NCBI RefSeq assembly: GCF_003967015.1 | Contig: NZ_AP017561.1 | Coordinates: forward strand, 150,765-214,764 | From: Pseudanabaena sp. ABRG5-3 | Lineage (GTDB): Bacteria; Cyanobacteriota; Cyanobacteriia; Pseudanabaenales; Pseudanabaenaceae | Reading direction: 5' to 3' | Length of the DNA stretch: 64,000 bases | Shown here: positions 28,701-37,300 of the stretch, in pieces | How positions within the stretch are numbered: position 1 is the stretch's first letter | Layout: each line of letters opens with the position of its first letter | Notes under the pieces: generated by a model | Seen by the model: the letters and a program-made list of their open reading frames with translations, nothing else | Database searches by the model: none | What the model was told of the DNA's origin: nothing | Program-made: the position numbers and the translations under genes

Positions 28701-31457
28701 ATCGCGAGAAAGACAGCCTCTAGTACGGATTTCATCTAATAGGCATCGGCTGATATACGCTAACTGCTCTAAACTTATGCCAAGTTGCTTGGCGATCGCA
28801 CCGCCACACTGTTGCACATACTCATCTAGTCGCTCATATTCGATCGCTACTAGCCCCAAATTAACTAGCGTCGCTCGATATCCCGCATTAACGGAAATTT
28901 CGTCAAGAAGGGGTGCTTCTTCCCAAGCTTGGACTCTTTTTCGTACTTCGTCAGTTAACCATGAGTTCCCTGCTTTTCCTTGATACCGAGGATTGTCATT
29001 TTCCTTTACACCAATTTCTCCTAACAGTTCCACGGCTCGTTGAATCGTCAATGAGTTTTCCTGTTGGAGTAGCTTGAGCAGTCTGCGCCGCAAGCGATCG
29101 TAACGACTAGCAAATATGATAAATCTGGCTTGGTGAGCAGCATCCTGACGGCTATCACTAAAGACTAGTAGGCGTTCCTTCCCATCGTGATTTGGTTGAT
29201 TTTTATGGGCTTTGGCAAGAGTTTCGACTAATCCTTCACTCAATACTTTGATTGCCGCCGATGTCCCCAGCGCTACGGGCGTAATCACACTCCGACTACC
29301 TGCTGTTCCTCCACAGCAAAGACAGCGATTTCGTGCAGGTGCAAGGGTTACGCGAAGGGGGTAATCGGATTCTGTGGCACTAAAGGTTAAATTTCTTGGC
29401 TCGAAAGAACCCGTCACGATCGGACGACCGCGCATTTGCTTGGTACTTTTGCGATTTTTACCGCTTGCATCTACGTCTAGACTTTCATCGTCATCTTCGT
29501 CAATGTTATTTGTAGCCTCAAATCTACTAGGGTCATAAAGCATCCATTCATGTTCATCAGCATGATCGCTACTGGGACGGAGAATTCCTTCACTCGGATC
29601 GACAGGATTTTCGCCAACAAAACGTAGATAGTGAGCGCCACAATTACGGCAAAGGTAGAGAGGTGCTGTTTTGCAACCACATTCACATTGCTCTTCGCCC
29701 ATAGGATAGAGCTTGCCACAGGTCGGACTAACACAACGATGAAACTGCCAACCACCTCTAATCAAACAATGGGCGCGTAGACGTAAGGCTCCCTTAGCAT
29801 CATCAGTATCGTCTGGTAATGCTGCACCTGCAATGAGGGTAGCTTTAACTTCTCTTTCGATCGCATTATGATCAAATTGCTGACGCTCTGGTACTTCAAA
29901 ACGCACGCGATCGACGATTTGACTAATCGACATAGGAGCGCGAATTAACCAACGATTGAGATCCCACAATAATTTGTGGCGATGGATTGGATTAGGAAGT
30001 GGTTTATGGTCAGGATGTAGCGGATATTTGGCTTCAGGAGGTATTTGGATCTCGGCAAGCTGTTCGCCAATCACATGAATAGTCTTGGGGTCTGCACCTG
30101 TGAGCTTGCTAAAAAAGTCTTGGACAGCGAGATCGCGTTGACGAATCTGTTCATCATGGCTAATGGATTCTGATGTGACACTTTTAATCGTGGCGGAAGT
30201 ACCAACGGGAATGAGTTGACGATAGCGCCGATCGCGAATTGTCTCTACAGGATCGGCGAACCAATCTTGACGGGCATTGGCTAAATGGGCTTGAAGGCGG
30301 CGAATTAGGAGAGCTATATTGCTGCCTAATGTCCCGCGATAGGTATGCACCTCATCAAGGACTAGAAAGCGACAGCGATGGTTAGCAAATATATTTTCGC
30401 GATCGGCAGGACGCACCAATAAATATTCCAACATCATGTAGTTGGTGAGGAGAATATGGGGCGGATTTTCGCGTAGTTGCTGCCGTTCGGCTTGTTTGGT
30501 GCTGCGATCGTACTTGTCAACGGTAACTGTGCCTGCCCAGCCCGATTCTGTAAGATATTCTTTGATCCGAATTAGCTGATCGTTGGCTAAGGCATTCATG
30601 GGATAAATCAATATTGCTGTCAATCCAGATTTTTTAAACTGAATGGCATCTTCGATCGCATTTTGAATGACTGGAAGAAGAAAGGTCTCCGTTTTGCCGC
30701 TACCTGTGCCTGTGGTGACTACTAGAGGTGAAGCATCAGCTCCTAACAGATGGGCGATCGCTTCTGATTGATGCAAATAGGCTTGGTTGTTGCTAGAGCG
30801 CTTTTGCATGACTCTGGCTAATTTGGGCTCAATGGGTAAGTCTCGCCATTTTCTTCCTAATTTAAAGGGGCGATGGGCTTGGTAAAAGGGTTCTTGAGCT
30901 AAAAATAATGGTCTTTCTAGAGCAGTTTCGAGGTCGGCTTTTAGTAGGGGATCTTTAGCTCGAAATTCTGTCAGCAAATAGTCTTTATACTCATCAATGA
31001 CATCTTGAAGTACTTGAATAGGATTCAAGGTATTAAGACCTTCACCTTTCCTGCTGAGAGATAGAGAATTGCCTCCTAAATCCCCCAATTCTGGCGGACT
31101 TGAAGATTCTGTTCCCCCCCAACTTGGGGGGCTAGGGGGTCTTGAGTCTAGCTTTGAAGCTTTGCCCCCTAAATCCCCCAATTCTGGGGGACTTTGAGAG
31201 ACTGCCCGATCGCCTATCCAGTTGAGTAATTGCGTACCAAAACTAAAGGTGAGAGTGGGAGAGTCAATTACTTTCCCTAGCTCAACAAAATCCCATGTGT
31301 CAGGAATTTTAGAAAGCAATAGATTCAGTTGTGCTGGGGCGATCGCTTCTACACCTGTACAGTCGAGAATTGCCATACGCTGACTGAGAAAAATGCTGGC
31401 GGCGGCGATCGCTTCATCACCTTTGACTAATAATTCTGAGAGTTGGAGGACGGTCAT
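25767..31457 (-). CDS. YprA-family SF2 helicase with DUF1998 and C-terminal Vsr-like nuclease domain
   Basis: A 1896-residue protein. Walker A TTGTGSGKTETF is near residue 248, DEVHTYRG (DEVH rather than DEAH) near 365, then zinc ribbons ~590-620. Helicase motif VI occurs as AQRGGRAGRR. A DUF1998 domain has its cysteine cluster (CETACYRC) near 1735. The last ~110 residues look like a Vsr/MTES-type PD-(D/E)XK nuclease: ELKFLKLFEKYG, then SVADFAIP and RLAIYIDGASFH, with a basic helix and a final VIEL strand. Helicase and nuclease in one chain suggests a translocating restriction effector. Residues ~88-129 are encoded by an inserted palindromic repeat (PPELGDLGG peptides). Its 5' end overlaps the upstream UvrD-type gene by 4 bp. 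Confidence 0.85.
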   Translation of the reverse strand: MTVLQLSELLVKGDEAIAAASIFLSQRMAILDCTGVEAIAPAQLNLLLSKIPDTWDFVELGKVIDSPTLTFSFGTQLLNWIGDRAVSQSPPELGDLGGKASKLDSRPPSPPSWGGTESSSPPELGDLGGNSLSLSRKGEGLNTLNPIQVLQDVIDEYKDYLLTEFRAKDPLLKADLETALERPLFLAQEPFYQAHRPFKLGRKWRDLPIEPKLARVMQKRSSNNQAYLHQSEAIAHLLGADASPLVVTTGTGSGKTETFLLPVIQNAIEDAIQFKKSGLTAILIYPMNALANDQLIRIKEYLTESGWAGTVTVDKYDRSTKQAERQQLRENPPHILLTNYMMLEYLLVRPADRENIFANHRCRFLVLDEVHTYRGTLGSNIALLIRRLQAHLANARQDWFADPVETIRDRRYRQLIPVGTSATIKSVTSESISHDEQIRQRDLAVQDFFSKLTGADPKTIHVIGEQLAEIQIPPEAKYPLHPDHKPLPNPIHRHKLLWDLNRWLIRAPMSISQIVDRVRFEVPERQQFDHNAIEREVKATLIAGAALPDDTDDAKGALRLRAHCLIRGGWQFHRCVSPTCGKLYPMGEEQCECGCKTAPLYLCRNCGAHYLRFVGENPVDPSEGILRPSSDHADEHEWMLYDPSRFEATNNIDEDDDESLDVDASGKNRKSTKQMRGRPIVTGSFEPRNLTFSATESDYPLRVTLAPARNRCLCCGGTAGSRSVITPVALGTSAAIKVLSEGLVETLAKAHKNQPNHDGKERLLVFSDSRQDAAHQARFIIFASRYDRLRRRLLKLLQQENSLTIQRAVELLGEIGVKENDNPRYQGKAGNSWLTDEVRKRVQAWEEAPLLDEISVNAGYRATLVNLGLVAIEYERLDEYVQQCGGAIAKQLGISLEQLAYISRCLLDEIRTRGCLSRDLLRYHPSHPSCPDYIRAADWERRMKQPSGYAASKDGQPLANLDQAAIAHGIRNNNAWRKPKAGGRSPSLERILKHLISRMGGVNDVNHMNEEMMIDLLEFLIEPGKYLVASDLYGASDKTKLLQVNHEIVRLKLVQQDHRLKCGVCATPLSGAKIGFPCPQCHGETIRWHDIDIDNNRTVKRIMLDEVIPLEAKEHTAQIPNDERIQIEEDFKASTVGSKINLLACSPTLEMGIDVGGLDAVILRNVPPRPDNYAQRGGRAGRRTRVGLVVGYARSTPHDQYFYDKPTEMISGEVPAPFLALGNRDVIFRHLNAIAFGLSETGLAGKMLDYVSANGEIKQEAVDALIAGINAQSDRAISLALAAWESHVLVEAHIGEIELRDSLAKLPAKIQDIIDRTARQVIELRKALESYYQELIGKYPATRAADLVARILGIPNNKQNNQTESDDRSAGYPLRRFAEFGILPGYEFPTQPSSLRLLGDRHEDDPVTVARRLGINQFRPNANVYARTKRWKVIGLDNASPWNPKSDSPSWNYRICRTCNLKFDADHPACPRCKSDEIGKSLPASEFAGFLAQPDESPILDEEERYAARNLVSIQPQWDGLVTGRWTVATGWSLVLRQDEEVRWLNEGLPPTSTEMQSGIPILHNKAKGYPICSSCGRMLKDPNIESQSNSKNNRGRRTTRNNSSQNVYGHSLDCHLASQPPIPLAIVTAEKAETLRLMLPVPHDTQDTQIMSWGLSLGYALKMGMQHYYMLDGSEIEFEFEGSWKVDHEGRQYRLVSLTFIDPSLGGSGYLQRIASQFDLVAKRALEHLDHPNCETACYRCLKTYQNQRYHEHLNWLSVVPTLEEIVQNSPQPSTQQIGDLNDPTPWLEAYEAGVGSPLELKFLKLFEKYGFNPQKQVPIMPSDSNTPISVADFAIPEKRLAIYIDGASFHKGINLRRDRFIRDRLRNSNPPWQVIELRSSDLSRGESLVQSLSV
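31071..31197. repeat. Palindromic C/G repeat, in-frame copy inside YprA-Vsr gene
   Basis: A complete unit (31071-31140) consists of two palindromic halves: CCCCCAATTCTGGCGG and CCCCCCAACTTGGGGGG followed by CTAGGGGG. An extra left half (31164-31197) follows. Read on the coding (minus) strand the unit adds peptides such as SPPELGDLGG without breaking the frame. Confidence 0.9.
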
Positions 31458-33571
31458 AGGATTTCTTGTCTTTGCCAGAGGGGTTCAATGAGTGATGTGA
31501 GAAACTGGGATGGTTGCGACCTAGAAGCGCATACCATGAGCGATCGCATGGCACGGGTACAGCCCACATAAAAAAGCCGAAGCTGTTCGTCAATGATAGT
31601 CGGAATTTCTTCTTCAGGAACTCCGTTTTCGATCGCGGGAAATATCCCTTCCTGTAAACCCATAACTACGACAAAGGGAAATTCTAAACCCTTAGCAGAG
31701 TGGAGAGTCAAAACATTGATATAGGGACTGTTAATATCGATTTTTTTGCCGATCGCAAACTTTGCTTGCAGTCCTGCATCCGATAACAACTTAGCGATCG
31801 CCCTTCCCATTTGTTGAGTAGGACAGAGGATCGCCCCTGCATGAACGGGTAGGCGAAATTGTTTGGCAGAGTCATGCAGGAAGTCACAAATTGCCGATAC
31901 TTCTCGATCAGGCTCGCAATACAATATTTTGGGCGGATTACCTATAAAAGGCGATGGTTGCTGATCGAGACATTCGCGATCGCCTGCGTTAGTATTTTGC
32001 AGAATACTGGCACTAGCAGCACTAATCTGTTGAGTATTGCGATAGTTGCGTTTGAGCAGAATAGTCCGCCCCGCAACCTTGAGATCGCTGTGAATTTGTT
32101 TCCAACTAAATCCGCGTTGGTAGAGCGACTGAGAAGCATCGGCAGTGAGATATACACCTTGAAACGATGGCACAAGTGCTAATAAGAACCGTAGGGTAAC
32201 GGGTGAAAGATCTTGAGCTTCGTCAATGACGATCGCTTGATAGGGTTTACTGGGTAATTTCAGGACAATTTCGAGGGCGCGGCGGCGCATTTGCTCCCAT
32301 GTCACATATTTGTTGGCGGTCATAATCTGTTGCCATTGCTGATACACCGCCCAGATTGCTTCGCGGATTGGTGCTTTGAGTGGAAGTCCGCGTCCGCGTC
32401 TTTCCAGTTGCAGGTATTCATCGAGGGAGTTAATGCCCCATGCTTCGATGACTGAGAGTATTTCTTGAAGTAAGTAAGACTGACCTAATTTTTCTAGGGT
32501 TTGGCGACGAACTTGTTGATCAAAAGGGTTAGTGGCAGGAATATCAGTGGTTTGGATGGCAGTGGCAAGACATTCTAAGCATTCTTCATTGCTGGCGGGA
32601 TCGACTTTGCCATAGGTGCGAACATAGTAAAAAAAGACCAGTCCATCAATGGTCGAGACTTTGACACCGAGGCTTTTGGGTGGTTGTCCGAGCAGTTGCT
32701 CTAGTAGTTGCTCAGAATAGGCGACGAGAGCGCTGGTGTAGGTGGTAAATAGAATTGAGGTATAGTCTTTTTCGATTAGTTGTTTGACTCGGTGGATGGC
32801 GAGGGTAGATTTGCCTGTACCAGCTCCACCTTTGACGAGTACGGGGCCATCACTTCTAAAGTTGAGTAGGTTTTCTTGTTCGGTATCAAGTTTGAGTAGA
32901 AAGTCGGTGAGACTGCCTTCGGTAAAGCGTTCTAGGTCATCAATATTTTTAAGTAAATACTGTGGCTGGGCTTCGATTTCACTAAGGGGACGAGGATAGA
33001 GGTTATCAAGGATGCGACTGAGATATTTGTCAGGGATGATTAATCCTAAGAGTGATTCGGCGTTAGTAATTTCTAGCAATTCTTGCCAGTATTGTTGAGG
33101 GATCTGCCATTGTTGCAAAATTTCGGTGGTAAGTGCATAGGGAATCGGGGTGACTACAGTTTGAGAGATGCCCCCTAAATTTCCTGATTCTGGAGAACTT
33201 TGAGATTCAGTAACTCCTGTTTTCTCTAAGGTTGGGGGACTTGCTTCTAGGATGGCGCGATCGCCTAGGGGTGAGGTGGGTGTATCAAAATTTGGAGTCT
33301 CAGTTTCGTAGGTTCTTTCATCCCGTTTGCGGACACTGAGCAGTTTGAGCCAGTTTTTCCCGATGGTATAAATTAGGCGATAGTCGCCAATACGGACACG
33401 ATATTGGTTAGCGGTTCCTTTGATCTTTTTACAGTCCCCGTTGGCTGAGTAAGGATCGCTTTCTAATATTGCTAATTTCTTGAGGACTTGTTTGCTGATC
33501 TGTTTAGGTAGGTTCAGCAGTTCGTTAAGAAATGTACTAGTGGGAGAGAGTGTCCAAGTGGTCATTGCCAA
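31454..33571 (-). CDS. RelE/ParE-like domain fused to UvrD-type SF1 helicase
   Basis: A 705-residue protein. Residues ~1-90 match a RelE/ParE toxin fold, with conserved KKIKG, YRVRIGDYRLIY and a closing KRDERTY. Residues ~240-705 are a UvrD/Rep-like helicase: VKGGAGTGKST, IVIDEAQDLSP, LKRNYRN, HSAKGLEFP and LFYVGCTRA. The linker at residues ~110-134 is made by a degenerate copy of the palindromic repeat. The RelE part may bind ribosomes or RNA, or be a degenerate binding module; catalytic residues are not certain. It overlaps the YprA-Vsr gene by 4 bp and belongs to the same operon. The only candidate start that keeps the RelE domain is the one used here or Met3. Confidence 0.85.
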   Translation of the reverse strand: MAMTTWTLSPTSTFLNELLNLPKQISKQVLKKLAILESDPYSANGDCKKIKGTANQYRVRIGDYRLIYTIGKNWLKLLSVRKRDERTYETETPNFDTPTSPLGDRAILEASPPTLEKTGVTESQSSPESGNLGGISQTVVTPIPYALTTEILQQWQIPQQYWQELLEITNAESLLGLIIPDKYLSRILDNLYPRPLSEIEAQPQYLLKNIDDLERFTEGSLTDFLLKLDTEQENLLNFRSDGPVLVKGGAGTGKSTLAIHRVKQLIEKDYTSILFTTYTSALVAYSEQLLEQLLGQPPKSLGVKVSTIDGLVFFYYVRTYGKVDPASNEECLECLATAIQTTDIPATNPFDQQVRRQTLEKLGQSYLLQEILSVIEAWGINSLDEYLQLERRGRGLPLKAPIREAIWAVYQQWQQIMTANKYVTWEQMRRRALEIVLKLPSKPYQAIVIDEAQDLSPVTLRFLLALVPSFQGVYLTADASQSLYQRGFSWKQIHSDLKVAGRTILLKRNYRNTQQISAASASILQNTNAGDRECLDQQPSPFIGNPPKILYCEPDREVSAICDFLHDSAKQFRLPVHAGAILCPTQQMGRAIAKLLSDAGLQAKFAIGKKIDINSPYINVLTLHSAKGLEFPFVVVMGLQEGIFPAIENGVPEEEIPTIIDEQLRLFYVGCTRAMRSLMVCASRSQPSQFLTSLIEPLWQRQEIL
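33170..33242. repeat. Degenerate palindromic repeat between RelE and helicase domains
   Basis: The left half CCCCCTAAATTTCCTGATTCTGGAGAACTT keeps the layout of the other copies with several substitutions, and the right half is poorer. It encodes the linker between the two domains. Its divergence makes it the oldest copy in the window. Confidence 0.75.
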
Positions 33572-33669
33572 TCCACAATCTGATTTTATTTAGAATCTAT
33601 GGTAGCTGTTACGCGAAATTTTTAGTAACTATCTTGTATAAATGTTTGATTGAAGGCTGAAGGGATCTG

Positions 33670-33750
33670 CCCCCTAAATCCCCCAATTCTGGGGGACTTG
33701 AAGATTCAGAAACTCTTATTCCCCCCAGAATTGGGGGGCTAGGGGGGCTT
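33670..33750. repeat. Palindromic C/G repeat upstream of DUF559 gene
   Basis: A full 81-bp unit. The left half holds CCCCCTAAATCCCCCAATTC and continues with tgggggactt. The right half holds CCCCCCAGAATTGGGGGG and ends in a ctagggggg tail. The two halves are imperfect reverse complements, so the whole unit can fold as one long hairpin. It lies 65 bp before the ATG of the DUF559 nuclease gene. Confidence 0.92.
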
Positions 33751-33783
33751 AGATCGATTGAAACGCAGTCAAAACAATGTAGG

Positions 33784-33789
33784 TATAAT
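33784..33789 (+). promoter_or_regulatory. Candidate -10 box (TATAAT) of DUF559 gene
   Basis: A perfect TATAAT lies 26 bp before ATG 33815. TTGAAA at 33758-33763 is the nearest -35-like hexamer, but its 20-bp spacing is too long for a standard promoter. Confidence 0.4.
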
Positions 33790-33814
33790 ATGTGCTTCTA
33801 GATTAAAGAGTGTT

Positions 33815-34204
33815 ATGGAAAGGGAAAAAGACTCTAATAGAATTCGAGGCAGTACAAAGGAAATTGAAGCTGCCGCCCGTCGCTTACGGCAACAGTTAAC
33901 GGTTGCTGAGACAATCTTGTGGCAAGCATTACGAGGTCGTCAAATGGGCGGACTTAAATTTCGCTGCCAGCATCCTGTGGGAAGATTTATTGTTGATTTT
34001 TATTGTCCCAGTTCCAAACTGGTTATAGAAGTTGATGGCGATATTCATAATCAACAACAGGAATACGACCAAGTACGAACAGAACAATTGCAAGCATTTG
34101 GTTATACAGTTTTAAGATTTACCAATGATGAAGTGATTAATGATTTATCTTCTGTTTTAAGCCGAATTGAGAGTTTATCAAAAGTTGGATTCTTGCCCCC
34201 CTAG
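33815..34204 (+). CDS. DUF559 (Vsr-like) endonuclease
   Basis: A 129-residue protein from ATG 33815. An upstream TTG at 33758 would overlap the promoter region, so ATG is preferred. It has the DUF559 layout: helix with RLRQQLT and ETILW, then GLKFRCQHPVGRFIVDFYC, LVIEVDGDIH with the catalytic D-x-H region, then GYTVLRFTNDEVI. DUF559 proteins belong to the Vsr/MTES nuclease fold. The stop codon TAG lies within the downstream palindromic repeat, which supplies the last Pro residues. The gene is flanked on both sides by that repeat and sits opposite to the surrounding operon. It therefore looks like a passenger or mobile cassette rather than an operon member. Confidence 0.88.
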   Translation: MEREKDSNRIRGSTKEIEAAARRLRQQLTVAETILWQALRGRQMGGLKFRCQHPVGRFIVDFYCPSSKLVIEVDGDIHNQQQEYDQVRTEQLQAFGYTVLRFTNDEVINDLSSVLSRIESLSKVGFLPP

Positions 34205-34277
34205 CCCCCCAATTCTGGGGGGAACAAGATAAGAGGAATGTTTCAAAGTCCCCCAGAATTGGGGGATTTAGGGGGCA
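34194..34277. repeat. Palindromic C/G repeat downstream of DUF559 gene, copy 1
   Basis: A full 84-bp unit in inverted orientation relative to 33670-33750. CCCCCCAATTCTGGGGGG is near its left end and CCCCCAGAATTGGGGGATTT near its right end. It contains the stop codon of the nuclease gene. Confidence 0.92.
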
Positions 34278-34303
34278 GATCCCTTTTTGTAGATACAGTT
34301 ATT

Positions 34304-34387
34304 TGCCCCCCTAGCCCCCCAATTCTGGGGGGAACAAGATAAGGGAAGTGTTTCAAAGTCCCCCAGAATTGGGGGATTTAGGGGGCT
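34304..34387. repeat. Palindromic C/G repeat downstream of DUF559 gene, copy 2
   Basis: A direct copy of 34194-34277 with only a couple of base differences, separated from it by 26 bp. It ends just past the stop codon of the methyltransferase gene, where it may also act as a hairpin between the convergent genes. Confidence 0.92.
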
Positions 34388-34390
34388 AGG

Positions 34391-37300
34391 CTATTTTTTT
34401 GATTTGCGTTTTTTGGGTTTGACTTCGTTGATGTGTTGGCTGGTGTCGAAGAGTTCAGAATCTTGGGGTGGGGTGATGGGGATGGGTAGGTTAATCACTG
34501 GCCGGGGTAAGTTTTCGTTGAGGGGGATGTCCCAATAGGGGTCATATTTGCGGGTGAAGGTTTCTAAGCCGATCGCCTGTAATTCATCGAAGTAGTTGAG
34601 GCAGAGGTGAGGGGCTTGGGGATAGCTTTTGTGGCTGAAGGTGGAGAGGACATGGGCATATTGGGCGCGGGTGAGTCCATAGGCGGCGGCAACTACAGCG
34701 TCGATCGCGGATCTGATTTGCCAACGTTGGTCTTCTGTTTCTAATACTGGATAGGTAAATGCTTCTCGGTTTGGTTCTCTCCATTCTGTGCCTAGTTGTT
34801 CCCGCCAGAGGGGTTCGTAGCCTGAGTGGTTGCAGGTAAGGCGGAGAGCAGAATGAGCGAGAAAAGTATTGATTTCTTGATTGTGTGTGTCAGAAGAAAA
34901 TTTATCAGCGAGTGATCCTAGCGGTAATGGCGCTCTAGTCAAGAAAAAGTAATTCACTGTTGAAGAAGAAACATAAAGTCTAAGACCAAAATCAAAAGCA
35001 TATGAGTTAGTAAAAGAAACTAAAGTAAGCGCTTTTACATTTGCCCTTAGATTAGGAGCCTGTTCAGTTGGACTTTTGTCACCAGTTGTTACTTTTGTTG
35101 GATGAATATTGAATATTGCAGTTCTCTCATTAGTCGAAGCTGATATAGTGCGATATGCGACTCTAAAATAGCAAGAATTCCTGATCCAAATATCTTTATC
35201 TACCAACTCTTTCATAGAAACTAGATATCTTGGACGATCTTCCCAGTGATCAGTAAACTGATGAAATGTTTTTCCTTCGTGAAGAGTAAGATAACCCATT
35301 TCAAATAATCTTTCTGATATATCAGGATCGCGTGGATCTTCAACATCAAGAATTTGTGAAGTAGGAGTAAAACGCCATGCGTCATCAGTCATGTTGAGTT
35401 CACGACCTAATCGAATATTGAAGCGATCGCATACTTTCCCAAAGTCTTCTCCATTAGCAAAACAAGTCTTAGCCACATCCAAATCTTGCAAAGATTGCAA
35501 CTCTAAAAGACTCAGATATTCACCACCAGTTTTTTGAACAAAATCGAGGGAGTAAATGAGTGGTGGATGGGATTGGCGATCGCCAAACAACCATTCATCA
35601 TCGTGTAGATAAAACGCACAAGGAAACTCGCTCGTTCTTCCATTTAAGCTTGCAATAACTGCGGCAAACTTAAATCTAGAGTCAATTTCAAATAGTTTTC
35701 GTCTATTCTCAAATGAATAGCAGCACTTGAGAGACATCTCTTCTAAATAGAGCTTACGAATACCCGTAGCACCTTCATTAGCATGAAAAGCTGATGGCAC
35801 AACCACACCCGTTAAGCCTTGTGAGTTCAATAGTTGAGCATTGCGTTCCATAAACACACGAAATGCATCTAATTTACCTATTGTTTTCTCACCATTTACA
35901 ATCGCAATTTGATAGGAATAGATAGATTTGAGGACTTTTTCCGTATCACGAAACTCATTAATGTAAGATTGGTGACTCGCTGCAACTTCTGTATCTGCAA
36001 GCAATCTTTTTTCAATCGCCGAGCGTTCGCGTTTTGTAGGAGCATCCAAAATCGTAAAATCGTAAGCTGCAAAAAATTCTTTATCCGCAGGAAGCATTCG
36101 ATCCCAAGGGGGATTACCTAAAACAACATCAAACCCTTGCCGATTCTGCAAATTACCATCAGGATAAAACACCTCCGCAAAAGTCAGATCATAAGGAAAC
36201 GCAGGCACACAAACACCCGAAGCCAACAGCGCCAACAACTCCTCACGACTAGCAGAAACCTCCGCCACACCCAAACCCTTCGCAATCATCTTCAATAACT
36301 TCGGCTCATCCGCCAAACTCTCAGGCAAATCGCCCGAACTCCCCACCACCTGCGCCAACCGCGAATAAGCAAGATCATCACAACCCTCCTTCCCCAACAT
36401 CACCCCACCCGACCAAGCCGCCGCCACCACCTTAAACGGCGCAAACGCCCGATCTAAACTCGCCTTAGCCGCCTCCTTCTTGATCAGGTCAGACAAACTA
36501 ATCCCCACACTCGCCTCCAGATCCTGCACATAGCGCAAAGCCGCCGACATCGTATGGCGAAACTGTTGATTGATATCTTGATACAGCAACTTCTGCACAT
36601 CATCCTGAGACAAAGGCTCCTTTAACAAATGCGAAAAGAAAGCCCCCGTCAGCGAATCTCCCAAAACCAAACGATGATCCAAAAAAGTCAAAGGCAAACC
36701 CTCAGCATGGGACTCAATCCATAAAGACAACTTCGCCAACTCCACCGCCAGAGGATTTTTGTCCACTCCATACAAACAATGCACCGCCACCAAACGCCGA
36801 CACAAAGCCAAAGCCTCCGTTTGCGAATAGCCAGACTCCAAACCCTCAGGAGCCGAACTCGGTAAATATTTCACCAACTTGTCATCAGGATCGGGCAGAT
36901 CGATCACACGCTGACGATATAACCGCGCCTCCGCCAAAGCCGCCTCCCTTGCTTCAGGTTGAGCCGCCCTTTCTGCCCTTTGTTCCGCCGAGATCGCGAG
37001 ATCGTCACACAACCGACAAGCCTCATACAACTTCTCACCCAAAAAACGACAGGCTTCCACCAAGAAATGTCCACTACCCATCGCAGGATCTAACACCTTC
37101 AGCTTCAAAACCGCACAGGGATCGGGATTAGCTTGGGGACTACGTTCTGTAACCAACGCCCCCAAAGTCTCCTGCACCAAAAACCGCACAAAGGAATGTG
37201 GCGTATAGTAAGAGCCAGAAGCCTTTCGCCCCAAACCGACCCGCAAATAAAAGCGATCGGGCGGAATTTCTTCAATCCATTCCACCTTAGTCTTTTTGCC

